Position numbers and translations under genes: made by a program. 64,000 nucleotides of DNA from an uncultured Alphaproteobacteria bacterium. Lineage in GTDB: Bacteria > Pseudomonadota > Alphaproteobacteria > HIMB59 > GCA-002718135. The stretch spans positions 1 through 64,000 of the forward strand of contig CACNCW010000001.1 in the NCBI GenBank assembly GCA_902619055.1, in the 5' to 3' direction. Positions 16,719 through 24,943 of the stretch are shown here, one piece after another; within the stretch, counting starts at the first letter, position 1, and each line of letters opens with the position of its first letter. Under the pieces are notes generated by a model. That model was not told the origin of the DNA. It was given only the letters and a program-made list of their open reading frames with translations, and did not search any database.

Positions 16719-18347
16719 TTATGCAAACCACCAACGTTCAGAAAGTTTGTTACCGTCACTTTCCCAGTTACCAGCAACATCTTCACCGTGAGCAAGTTTT
16801 TTAGAACCAGCACCAACGTATTGGTTAAATGCATAAACAATTGCACCACCATCGTAGTTACAAAGAGCTTGTGCTTCCCAGTACATTGATTTTCTTTTTT
16901 CTGCATCAAGTTCTGATCTAGCAGATCTAACAAGTTCATTGAAACGAACAGTTGAATCAGTTTGAACTAGATTACCCCAAGCAGCTTCGTTCCACTCTGT
17001 GTCATCTGTGAATGCAGCAGACCACATCATATCTTCTGTAGGTCTTCCACCCCAAGAACTCATACTGAAACCTTTAGTGTTCCATACGTTACTCCAGTAA
17101 CCATCTTCTGGTTCTTTTTTAACTCGAAGATCGATACCACATTCTTGAGCAGATGCTGCTATCAAGTTAGTTGCATCTGTACATCCTGCATAAGGAACCT
17201 CAGAAGTACTAATTTCAATTGGTCCACTTACTCCAGATTTTTTCCAGTGATACGCAGCTTTATCAGCATCGAACTCTCTCTGCTCTAAAGCGCTATTATG
17301 GTATGGGTGAGCAGTAGAGATCGGATGATCATTACCAACAGTACCATATCCAAGCATAATCTTATCAACAATTTCCTGTCTTTTGATTGCAAACTTCATT
17401 GCCATACGCACATCAAAGTTATCAAACGGTGGAACGTTCAATCTCATTGGAGCTGTATAGTGAGCGTAACCAGAAGCTGCTGTAATTTCTACACTAGGAT
17501 TTCTAGTCAATAGATTAGCAGTTCTAAGATCAACACCATTCATCCAGTCAATTTCACCGTTTAATAATGCTGCTTGTCTAGTAGCAGGATCATTAATACC
17601 AATTACTTCAACTGAATCAAAGTGTGCAACACTATCACCTTTGAAATAATTTGGATTTCTTTTTCCAAATTTTGCACCAACACCAGGATTGAATTCATCC
17701 ATAATATATGGACCAGTTCCAATCGTTGATTGAGCATCAACAACTCCATCTTTTGTTGGTTTAATCATAATGTGATAGTCAGTAGTTATTGCAGGCCAAT
17801 CGGCATTTGCACCTTTTAGCTTAAAAATAACTCTGTCATTTCCATCAGCAGAAACTGTTTCAATTTGAGATAACAGTCCACCTGCTGCCGAAGCAGTATC
17901 TGGATTCATATGATACTGATAGTTGAGCACAACATCTTCTGCTGTCATTGATTTACCGTTATGGAATTCAACACCTTTGCGAAGATTATATACCCAAGTT
18001 TGAGCATCATCTGATTCAATTGATTCAGCAAGCTCTCCAACAATTGTGTGATCTGAATCAACAACAGTTAGACAGTTCTGATATGACCAAGCAGTAGCTT
18101 GCATAAATGAGCTCTGATAAGTTGCTGGATCAAGAGTATCAGTTGCATCTGCTGCACTATTACCCCATCTTAAATGTCCACCTTTTTTTGGTGTAGCTGC
18201 AACTGCTTTATCTGCTAATGATAATGCAATTGGGAGCGTGACCCCAGTAGCAAGGACAGACATCATGAACTGCCTTCTATCAATAAGCCCTTTTGTAAGC
18301 TTTGAAGACTGTTCTTCAATGTATTTGTCTATTTTCTTATTTTTCAT
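16719..18347 (-). CDS. ABC transporter solute-binding protein, family 5 (peptide/opine type), Tat-exported
   Basis: 542-residue periplasmic binding protein of the SBP_bac_5 (DppA/OppA) family. The start at 18347 is set by a strong Shine-Dalgarno (GGGAGGA, 18351-18357); the frame runs 32 codons further upstream without one. The N-terminus carries a twin-arginine signal, DRRQFM at residues 23-28, a hydrophobic stretch (VLATGVTLPIALSLA) and a cleavage-like AVAA, so it is exported folded. Family blocks include VYNLRKGVEFHNGKSMTAED, IGTGPYIMDEF and GKRNPNYFKGD. Permease and ATPase genes diverge from its promoter region. The ligand could be a peptide, opine or other cation; it is not predictable here, but the downstream methyl-transfer genes suggest an onium compound. 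Confidence 0.93.
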   Translation of the reverse strand: MKNKKIDKYIEEQSSKLTKGLIDRRQFMMSVLATGVTLPIALSLADKAVAATPKKGGHLRWGNSAADATDTLDPATYQSSFMQATAWSYQNCLTVVDSDHTIVGELAESIESDDAQTWVYNLRKGVEFHNGKSMTAEDVVLNYQYHMNPDTASAAGGLLSQIETVSADGNDRVIFKLKGANADWPAITTDYHIMIKPTKDGVVDAQSTIGTGPYIMDEFNPGVGAKFGKRNPNYFKGDSVAHFDSVEVIGINDPATRQAALLNGEIDWMNGVDLRTANLLTRNPSVEITAASGYAHYTAPMRLNVPPFDNFDVRMAMKFAIKRQEIVDKIMLGYGTVGNDHPISTAHPYHNSALEQREFDADKAAYHWKKSGVSGPIEISTSEVPYAGCTDATNLIAASAQECGIDLRVKKEPEDGYWSNVWNTKGFSMSSWGGRPTEDMMWSAAFTDDTEWNEAAWGNLVQTDSTVRFNELVRSARSELDAEKRKSMYWEAQALCNYDGGAIVYAFNQYVGAGSKKLAHGEDVAGNWESDGNKLSERWWFA

Positions 18348-18548
18348 TTGTCCTCCCTTATAATTGAACAAAAACCTAAGATTTTTGTTCATAATTTCTA
18401 GAAATTTAACAAAAAACAAACTTAAGTTAATATATAAAAACATATATAACGTTTTAATTCAACGTATAAATTATTAATTTTAGCTTACATGTTGACCTAA
18501 TTTAGACAAAACTTTAAGAATTAAGATTGTATCTTTAAGGAGGGTAAT
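18348..18548. promoter_or_regulatory. Divergent control region between solute-binding protein and permease genes
   Basis: About 200 bases without a supported gene, lying between the minus-strand solute-binding protein and the plus-strand permeases. A plus-strand promoter candidate is TTGACC at 18492-18497 with TAAGAA at 18515-18520 (17-base spacer). Both genes have strong Shine-Dalgarno sequences: GGGAGGA at 18351-18357 (minus strand) and AAGGAGGG at 18537-18544 (plus strand). No clear palindromic operator or riboswitch fold was recognised. Confidence 0.5.
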
Positions 18549-19547
18549 ATTAGTAGAATTCATCCAATATTTAGAACAATTTTGTTAAGGCTTAGTCTTG
18601 GTCTCGTTACAGTTTTTGCATTTTCGGTAATAATATTTAGTACATTCTCTTTTTTACCGGGAGACTTTGCCACAGAAATATTAGGTCAAAGTGCAACAAA
18701 ATCTGCAGTAAAAGCCCTAAGAGCAGAATTGGGTTTAGATAAACCTCCCGTAACAAGATATTTTGATTGGTTAGGAAATGTTTTTCAAGGAGATTTTGGT
18801 AGTTCTTTCTCTGGAAGATCTAAAGTTCAAGGGGATCAAGGTGATAGGTCTAGAGAAGTTGTTGGTTTAATTATCCCTAGATTAAAGAATACATTATTTT
18901 TAACAGGGGTTGCCGCCATGTTGGCTATTCCTCTATCTTTAATCTTAGGTATCTCAGCAGCATTATACAGAAACTCGTATTATGATAGGTCAGCAACTGG
19001 AGTTAGCTTAGTAACCGTATCTTCACCAGAATTTTTTACAGCCTATATTTTTATTCTTTTACTAGCAACACTGTTTCCAGTTTTTCCAACTATTTCTAAT
19101 GTGGATGAAGCTTCAACTTTGGCTGAAAGATTTTACAGGACTGCTCTTCCAGTTTTTACTTTGACATTAATTACTATGGGTCACATGATGAGAATGACAA
19201 GGTCAGCGATAATAAATATCTTATCAAGTGAATATATTGAAATGGCAAAATTATCGGGAGCTACTAGATACGAGGTAATTGTTAAACATGCTCTTCCAAA
19301 TGCTTGGGCACCTATTTCTCAAGTAATTGCAATAAACTTAGCTTATATGTTGATTGGCTCAGTTGTTGTTGAATATGTTTTTAACTATCAAGGTATTGGT
19401 AGGTTGATGGTCGGATCAGTCTATAATCGAGATTTACCCGTTGTTCAAGCTTGTGCATTAATTTTTGCATCAACATATGTAATATTAAATTTAATTGCTG
19501 ACTTGATCGGAATTATTTCTAACCCAAGGTTATTATACCCAAAATGA
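18549..19547 (+). CDS. ABC transporter permease, DppB/OppB type, with a probable non-ATG start
   Basis: Inner-membrane permease with the binding-protein-dependent transport domain: an N-terminal helix (LGLVTVFAFSVIIFSTFSFL), the LRAELGLDKPPVTRYFDWL region typical of the DppB family, and the EAA-type loop YEVIVKHALPNAWAPI. The usual start was hard to place. AAGGAGGG at 18537-18544 is ideally spaced for an ATT codon at 18549, giving ISRIHPIFRTILLRL, which looks like a normal permease N-terminus. The only recognised alternative is TTG at 18582, 38 bases past the Shine-Dalgarno. Either ATT is a true rare start or an ATG has been misread. It overlaps the next permease by 4 bases. Confidence 0.88.
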   Translation: MSRIHPIFRTILLRLSLGLVTVFAFSVIIFSTFSFLPGDFATEILGQSATKSAVKALRAELGLDKPPVTRYFDWLGNVFQGDFGSSFSGRSKVQGDQGDRSREVVGLIIPRLKNTLFLTGVAAMLAIPLSLILGISAALYRNSYYDRSATGVSLVTVSSPEFFTAYIFILLLATLFPVFPTISNVDEASTLAERFYRTALPVFTLTLITMGHMMRMTRSAIINILSSEYIEMAKLSGATRYEVIVKHALPNAWAPISQVIAINLAYMLIGSVVVEYVFNYQGIGRLMVGSVYNRDLPVVQACALIFASTYVILNLIADLIGIISNPRLLYPK

Positions 19548-20464
19548 GTGAAAATTTATCTTATTCTGCAAAAAGTGAAGTTGCAAATTTAATTAAAAGA
19601 AGAACTAGATTAGAAAGATTAAAAATTGCCTTATCAAAAGCTCCAATCTCAGCTTGGTTTGGTATGATTGTACTATTCATATATTTTTTTGCTGCAATAT
19701 TTGCTCCCTTAATTGCTCCACATGGAGAAGCAGAAATATTCCCAGTAGCTTATGCTCCTTGGGGTGATGGCCATATATTTGGTACTGATCAAATTGGAAG
19801 AGATATTTTTTCTCGCATTATCTATGCTGCAAGAAATACAATTGGTATTTGTTTATTGGCTACTTTTATTGCTTTAGGAATTGGAACAGTATTTGGAATT
19901 ATAGCTGCTTTGGATAGAAGGTATTTAGATCAACTATTAAGTAGAATAGTAGATACGCTTATGGCTATACCTGTAATGATTTTTACTTTTATACTTTTAT
20001 CAGTTTTTGGACCTACTAATTTTAATTTAATTGTAATTTTAGGAATTTTGGAATCAACTAGATTTTTTAGAATATCAAGATCAGTTGCTGTTGGTCAAGT
20101 TGTTCTAGAATATGTAGAGGTCGCGAGGCTAAGAGGTGAAAATTTATCATATATTATTTTCAGAGAAATACTTCCTAATATAGCTTCACCTTTGATTATT
20201 GAGTTTGGTTTAAGGTTCATATTTATAATTTTTACAATATCTAGTTTAAGTTTTTTAGGAATTGGCATTCAACCCCCTTCAGCAGATTGGGCATCAATGG
20301 TGAGGGAAAATGCAATACTTATTCAATATGCGCAATATGATATAACAGCAGGTTTAACACCATTAATTCCAGCTGCTGCAATTGCTTTGCTTTGTGTATC
20401 AATTAATTTTGTTGTTGATTGGTATCTTTACATTACTAGTGGATTAAAAGATGACGTCAAATAA
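19544..20464 (+). CDS. ABC transporter permease, DppC/OppC type
   Basis: 306-residue second permease of the family-5 transporter. It has the OppC-type N-terminal cytoplasmic segment, a first helix (WFGMIVLFIYFFAAIFAPLI), then GTDQIGRDIFSRIIYAARN, a hallmark of DppC proteins. The coupling loop is VEVARLRGENLSYIIFREIL near residues 180-200, followed by FLGIGIQPPSADWASMV. It pairs with the upstream DppB-type protein to form the membrane channel. The ATG at 19544 overlaps the previous stop by 4 bases, and its own 3' end overlaps the ATPase start by 14 bases, so the operon is translationally coupled. Confidence 0.94.
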   Translation: MSENLSYSAKSEVANLIKRRTRLERLKIALSKAPISAWFGMIVLFIYFFAAIFAPLIAPHGEAEIFPVAYAPWGDGHIFGTDQIGRDIFSRIIYAARNTIGICLLATFIALGIGTVFGIIAALDRRYLDQLLSRIVDTLMAIPVMIFTFILLSVFGPTNFNLIVILGILESTRFFRISRSVAVGQVVLEYVEVARLRGENLSYIIFREILPNIASPLIIEFGLRFIFIIFTISSLSFLGIGIQPPSADWASMVRENAILIQYAQYDITAGLTPLIPAAAIALLCVSINFVVDWYLYITSGLKDDVK

Positions 20465-22064
20465 ATCAAAAGAACTCCTGCTTGAAATGAAAAATATCCA
20501 TATTGATGGATTTTCAGATGAGAGATGGCATAAAATTTTAAAAGGTGTAGATTTGACTTTACACAGAGGAGAAATACTAGGATTAATAGGAGAGAGTGGT
20601 GCCGGAAAATCTACTATGGGTAAAGCTGCAATGGGCTATACCCAACCAGGTTGTAAGATTATAAATGGAGAAATTAATTTTAACGGCATAGATCTCGCTA
20701 AATTAACTGAATTTGAAAAGAGAAAAATTTGGGGAACTAAAATATCTTATGTTGCTCAATCAGCAGCAGCATCTTTTAATCCTGCTCATAGATTAATGGA
20801 TCAAACAATAAGTGCTGCTAATAGATTAAAGATAAATCCAACGGATGTATTAAAAAAAGATGCTGTGCAACTTTATGAATCACTACAGCTTCCAGATGCG
20901 GAAAATATAGGAGATAGATACCCGCACCAAGTATCAGGAGGTCAACTTCAAAGAATAATGACTGCAATGGCTATGTCACCAAGACCAGAGTTAATAATAT
21001 TTGATGAACCAACTACTGCCTTAGATGTTACTACTCAAGTAGAAGTATTATCTGCTATGAGATCTATAGTAGACAAATTTAATACAGCAGCAATTTATAT
21101 TACTCATGATTTAGCTGTAGTTGCTCAAATGGCTGATAGAATTAAAGTTTTGCGATACGGTGAAGAAGTTGAAGAAGCTGAGACAAGAGATATGCTATCA
21201 AACCCAAAAGAAGAATACACTAAATCTCTATGGTCAGTAAGATCACTGATCAAGCCTGAAGAAACAAATGAAGATTATATGTTGTCCATTAAAAATATTG
21301 ATGCAGCATATGGCTCATCGAAGGTCTTACACAATGTTTCTATAGATATTCCTAAAGGTAAAACAGTAGCTATAGTTGGCGAAAGTGGATCAGGAAAATC
21401 AACAACAGCAAGAGTAATTACAGGGTTACTTCCTCAATTAAAAGGAGAAATAATTTTTGATGGAAAAAAATTGTCTCCAAAACTTGAACAAAGGTCAAAA
21501 GAAGAATTAAGAAGAATTCAAATAATTTTTCAAATGCCTGATACTGCAATGAACCCCCGTCAAACTGTTGATGAAATAATAGGAAGGCCAATAGAATTTT
21601 ATCAAGGTATAAAAGGGAAAGAAAGAGAAGCAAAAGTTATTGAATTATTAAAAATGATTGAACTAGATGAAACTTTTTTAGATAGATTACCATCCGAATT
21701 ATCTGGAGGTCAAAAACAGAGAATATGCATTGCAAGAGCTTTAGCGGCTAACCCAGATTTAATTATTTGTGATGAAGTAACATCAGCTCTAGATCAAATT
21801 GTTCAAGAAGGAATATTAAAATTACTTCAAAAATTACAAAAAGATCTTGGTGTTACTTATATTTTTATAACCCATGATATAGCAACGGTTAAAGCAATAT
21901 CAGATGAAATAGTTGTTATGTATCAAGGTGAGGTAGTGGAACAGGGTTTGAAAAGTAAAATTTTGAATCCACCATATCCTGATTATACAGAACTTTTATT
22001 GTCTTCAGTCCCAGAAATGGATCCTGATTGGCTAACCAATCTTCTGAATAAAAGATCTTACTAG
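20451..22064 (+). CDS. Fused double ABC ATPase (DppD-DppF type)
   Basis: 537-residue cytoplasmic ATPase with two full nucleotide-binding domains in one chain, replacing separate DppD and DppF. Domain 1 (about 8-260) has Walker A GESGAGKST, signature VSGGQLQR and Walker B LIIFDEPTTALD. Domain 2 (about 275-530) has GESGSGKST, signature LSGGQKQR and Walker B LIICDEVTSALD. In domain 2 the residue after the catalytic Glu is Val rather than Pro, as in several DppF-like proteins. It ends with the oligopeptide-type tail (ILNPPYPDYTELLLSS). It energises the two permeases immediately upstream. Confidence 0.95.
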   Translation: MTSNKSKELLLEMKNIHIDGFSDERWHKILKGVDLTLHRGEILGLIGESGAGKSTMGKAAMGYTQPGCKIINGEINFNGIDLAKLTEFEKRKIWGTKISYVAQSAAASFNPAHRLMDQTISAANRLKINPTDVLKKDAVQLYESLQLPDAENIGDRYPHQVSGGQLQRIMTAMAMSPRPELIIFDEPTTALDVTTQVEVLSAMRSIVDKFNTAAIYITHDLAVVAQMADRIKVLRYGEEVEEAETRDMLSNPKEEYTKSLWSVRSLIKPEETNEDYMLSIKNIDAAYGSSKVLHNVSIDIPKGKTVAIVGESGSGKSTTARVITGLLPQLKGEIIFDGKKLSPKLEQRSKEELRRIQIIFQMPDTAMNPRQTVDEIIGRPIEFYQGIKGKEREAKVIELLKMIELDETFLDRLPSELSGGQKQRICIARALAANPDLIICDEVTSALDQIVQEGILKLLQKLQKDLGVTYIFITHDIATVKAISDEIVVMYQGEVVEQGLKSKILNPPYPDYTELLLSSVPEMDPDWLTNLLNKRSY

Positions 22065-22082
22065 TAATCTATATTTTAAATA

Positions 22083-22349
22083 ATGAATATATTTAAATTT
22101 TTACTTAATTTTTTTTCTAGCAAAGAAAATAGAATAGATAATCTAGAAGCAAAAAATATAATGATAATTGAGAACAGTTTTAATAAAGATAATTTAACAT
22201 TAGGTTCTATTTACAAAGTAAATCAAAATATAAAACTAAAAAATTTTAAAAATAAAATTCTTGAAGATAGCTTAACAATAGTAGTTACTGACAATAAAGG
22301 TAAAACTATTGGATATATTTCTAAAAAAGAGATAGATAATATTCAATAA
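22083..22349 (+). CDS. Small conserved-context protein of unknown function
   Basis: 88 residues, not recognised. The N-terminus is hydrophobic (MNIFKFLLNFFSS) and could be a membrane anchor or amphipathic helix; the rest is charged, Lys- and Asn-rich, and ends with a beta-rich segment, LTIVVTDNKGKTIGYISKK, that reads like a small barrel or CBS/HIRAN-like strand pair. It is likely real: it sits 18 bases after the ATPase gene and its TAA is followed immediately by the ATG of the SDR gene, the same packing as the rest of the operon. A role accessory to the transporter or the following dehydrogenases is a guess. Confidence 0.6.
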   Translation: MNIFKFLLNFFSSKENRIDNLEAKNIMIIENSFNKDNLTLGSIYKVNQNIKLKNFKNKILEDSLTIVVTDNKGKTIGYISKKEIDNIQ

Positions 22350-23132
22350 ATGAAAATTAATCTTAGTAAAAAAAATTATATTATTTCTGCTGGTGCAGAT
22401 GGCTTAGGTTTTGCTATAGCAAATAAAATAATCAGTTCAGGTGGAAAAGTATATTTATCTGATATAAATAAATCAAAAATTAATAAAATAAATTTAAATA
22501 AAAAATATCGTAATAAAATATTCGCTAAACACTTAGACTGCACAAATCCAAAAGACATTAAAGAATATTTTAAATCTCTATCTAACTTAAAAAAAATAGA
22601 TGGATTAATAAATAATATAGGTATTGCAGGACCTACAAAGTATCTTCAAAATATTTCAATAGATGAATGGGATAACACAATAAAAACCAATTTAAGTTCA
22701 CATTTTTATTTTACAAAATTTGCTATTCCATTTTTAAAAAAAGCAAAAAAAGGATCTATCATTAATTTATCTTCAACTGCAGGATTATATGGTTTTGCTC
22801 AACGTTCACCATATGCATCAAGTAAATGGGCAATAATTGGATTAACTAAAACATTAGCAGTTGAATTAGGAAAATTTAAAATACGTGTGAATGCAATTTG
22901 TCCTGGTTCTGTTAATGGCGATAGAATGGATAGAGTAATAAATGCTAAAGCTAAATTAATTAATTCAACAAATAAACAAGTAAGAAAAGAATTAGAGTCA
23001 ATGGTTTCATTAAACACATTTGTAGAAAAAGAAGATATTGCATCAATGGCATTATTTTTATTGAGCGATGCTTCAGAAAATGTATCTGGTCAAATCATGA
23101 CTGTTGATGGAAATACTGAAAGAATGAATTAG
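22350..23132 (+). CDS. Short-chain dehydrogenase/reductase (SDR)
   Basis: 260-residue classical SDR that interconverts an alcohol and a ketone with NAD(P). The cofactor motif is SAGADGLGFAIA (the TGxxxGxG position with Ser for Thr). NNIGIAG supplies the structural Asn, and the catalytic set is Ser in NLSSTAG, Tyr and Lys in YASSK. The C-terminal block is FLLSDASENVSGQIMTVDG. It starts right after the 88-residue gene and its TAG overlaps the GTG of the GMC gene by one base, so it is co-transcribed with the ABC transporter and probably acts on the imported compound. Confidence 0.92.
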   Translation: MKINLSKKNYIISAGADGLGFAIANKIISSGGKVYLSDINKSKINKINLNKKYRNKIFAKHLDCTNPKDIKEYFKSLSNLKKIDGLINNIGIAGPTKYLQNISIDEWDNTIKTNLSSHFYFTKFAIPFLKKAKKGSIINLSSTAGLYGFAQRSPYASSKWAIIGLTKTLAVELGKFKIRVNAICPGSVNGDRMDRVINAKAKLINSTNKQVRKELESMVSLNTFVEKEDIASMALFLLSDASENVSGQIMTVDGNTERMN

Positions 23133-24733
23133 TGGATAAAAACGCTGACTACATCATTGTTGGAGCAGGGTCAGCAGGTTGTGTTTTAGCTAACAGATTG
23201 TCTTCACAATTTAAGAATTCTGTAATTTTATTAGAAGCTGGCCCATCCAGTAAAACCTGGAAAGTTGATATGCCAAGTGCACTTCTATATGCAATGCATG
23301 ACCCAAAATATAATTGGAAATATTATACTGAGCCTGAGCCATTTCTAAATAATAGATCTTTATATTGTCCAAGAGGTAAAATGATCGGGGGATGCTCTTC
23401 GCATAACGGAATGGTTTTCGCTAGAGGTCATAAAGAGGATTTTGATAGATGGTCTTCAAGTGGTTTAACTAATTGGTCATATGAAAAAGTTTTACCTTTT
23501 TTTAAAAAATTAGAAACTTGGTCTCATGATAGTAATGTAAGAGGTAAAGAGGGACCATTAAAAGTAAATAAATCAAACATAGATAAAAAATACTCTCTAT
23601 TTAAAAAAGTTTTAGAAGCTGCACAAGAAGCTGGATATAAAATATTTAATGACTCTAACAGTATTGATAAGGAAGGTTTTGGAACTTTTGATGTAACAAT
23701 AAACAAAGGTGTAAGACAAAGTGTTGCTAAAGCATATTTAGAGCCAATTCAAAATAGAAAAAATCTAAGAATAATAAATAATATTGATGTTAAAAAAATT
23801 CTTTTTAAAAATAAAACTGCAATTGGTGTTGAAACGATTAAAAAAAATATAACTAATAATTATTTAGCCAATAAAGAAGTTATACTTTGTGCTGGTTCAA
23901 TTAATTCACCTAAAATTCTTCAATTATCCGGAATAGGTAATGAAACGTATCTTAAAAGCTTGGGAATAGAAGTAATTAATAATTTAGTTGGGGTGGGAGA
24001 AAATTTACAAGATCATTTAGAGATGTATATTCAATATAAATCTAAAAAAAATGAAACATTACATTCTTTAGCAACAAATTTTCTATATCAAGCAATAGAA
24101 GGATCAAAATGGTTTTTATTTAAAAAAGGTAGGTTAGCAAACTCACACTTAGAGTTAGGAGGTTTTGTTAAATCTGACAAATCATATAATCACCCAAACC
24201 TACAATTTCATTTTTTTCCCTACTTAGTTATTAATCATGGTCTAGAAAATCCTAATTTTGAAGCTTTTCAATTTCATGTTTGTCCAAATAGACCAAAAAG
24301 TAGGGGGTTTGTTAAAATTAAAACAAATAACTATAAAGATGATCCTAAAATACAATTTAATTATCTTAAGCATGAAGACGATTTAAAACAAATGAGAGAA
24401 GGTGTAGGAATTGCTAAAAAAATTTTGTCTCAAAAAGCACTTAAAGAATATGTTGGTACAGAAATTAGGCCTGGGAAGAATGTATCTAATCAAAATGAAT
24501 TAGATGAAGTTATTAAAAATACATCTGAATCTGCGTATCATCCGTCATGCACAAATAAAATGGGTGAGGACAAAACTTCAGTTGTAGACCAAGACCTAAG
24601 GGTTCATGGAATTCAAAACTTAAGAGTTGTTGATGCTTCTGTAATGCCGGATATTGTTAGTGCTAATTTAAATGCAACAACTATTATGATTGCTGAAAAA
24701 GCTTATGACCAAATAAATAGTACCGTTAGTTAG
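23132..24733 (+). CDS. GMC-family FAD-dependent oxidoreductase (choline dehydrogenase-like)
   Basis: 533-residue GMC flavoprotein, clearly related to but distinct from the one at 5635. It starts with GTG at 23132 overlapping the SDR stop. Motifs are IIVGAGSAGCVLANRLSS (FAD), GKMIGGCSSHNGMVFARGH (signature 1), AGSINSPKILQLSGIG (signature 2), YHPSCTNKMG around the catalytic His, and the C-terminal VVDASVMPD and NLNATTIMIAEKA. It oxidises an alcohol, passing electrons to the respiratory chain or oxygen. As the last gene of the transporter operon it probably opens degradation of the imported solute. A hairpin follows 9 bases after the stop. Confidence 0.92.
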   Translation: MDKNADYIIVGAGSAGCVLANRLSSQFKNSVILLEAGPSSKTWKVDMPSALLYAMHDPKYNWKYYTEPEPFLNNRSLYCPRGKMIGGCSSHNGMVFARGHKEDFDRWSSSGLTNWSYEKVLPFFKKLETWSHDSNVRGKEGPLKVNKSNIDKKYSLFKKVLEAAQEAGYKIFNDSNSIDKEGFGTFDVTINKGVRQSVAKAYLEPIQNRKNLRIINNIDVKKILFKNKTAIGVETIKKNITNNYLANKEVILCAGSINSPKILQLSGIGNETYLKSLGIEVINNLVGVGENLQDHLEMYIQYKSKKNETLHSLATNFLYQAIEGSKWFLFKKGRLANSHLELGGFVKSDKSYNHPNLQFHFFPYLVINHGLENPNFEAFQFHVCPNRPKSRGFVKIKTNNYKDDPKIQFNYLKHEDDLKQMREGVGIAKKILSQKALKEYVGTEIRPGKNVSNQNELDEVIKNTSESAYHPSCTNKMGEDKTSVVDQDLRVHGIQNLRVVDASVMPDIVSANLNATTIMIAEKAYDQINSTVS

Positions 24734-24742
24734 AGAGATAAA

Positions 24743-24759
24743 ATCTAATTTAATTAGAT
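24743..24759. terminator. A+T-rich hairpin, possible bidirectional terminator
   Basis: ATCTAAT-TTA-ATTAGAT forms a perfect seven-pair stem with a three-base loop, followed on the plus strand by CGTTTTTC. It comes 9 bases after the GMC oxidoreductase stop and overlaps the stop codon of the convergent 59-residue gene, whose minus-strand continuation also runs into a short T-rich stretch. The stem is low in GC, so the terminator call is tentative. Confidence 0.45.
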
Positions 24760-24933
24760 CGTTTTTCTTCTAAGAGTCCAACCGTATCTTTCGCTGTAGT
24801 ATGCTTCGATACCATCAGCAAGATTAAGGTCATAATTTGAGTCTATAGATCCTTCAAGAACCTTCTTCTCAATAGAACTCTGCTCTAGGCTTTCTTTTTG
24901 GTTATTAATATTTTCTGTTAATTTACTGTTCAT
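24754..24933 (-). CDS. 59-residue unknown protein
   Basis: A complete short frame from ATG at 24933 to TAA at 24754-24756. It is not recognised. The N-terminal half is charged and probably helical (MNSKLTENINNQKESLEQSS), and the C-terminal half, SNYDLNLADGIEAYYSERYG then WTLRRKTI, has aromatic and basic residues. It uses codons such as GGT, ATC, TAC and CTT more than the flanking A+T-rich noncoding sequence would give by chance. It fills most of the 308-base space between the GMC gene and the regulator, where no other gene exists. The short upstream region shared with the regulator holds TTTACAAA, so both may share control. Confidence 0.6.
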   Translation of the reverse strand: MNSKLTENINNQKESLEQSSIEKKVLEGSIDSNYDLNLADGIEAYYSERYGWTLRRKTI

Positions 24934-24943
24934 ATTTACAGAT

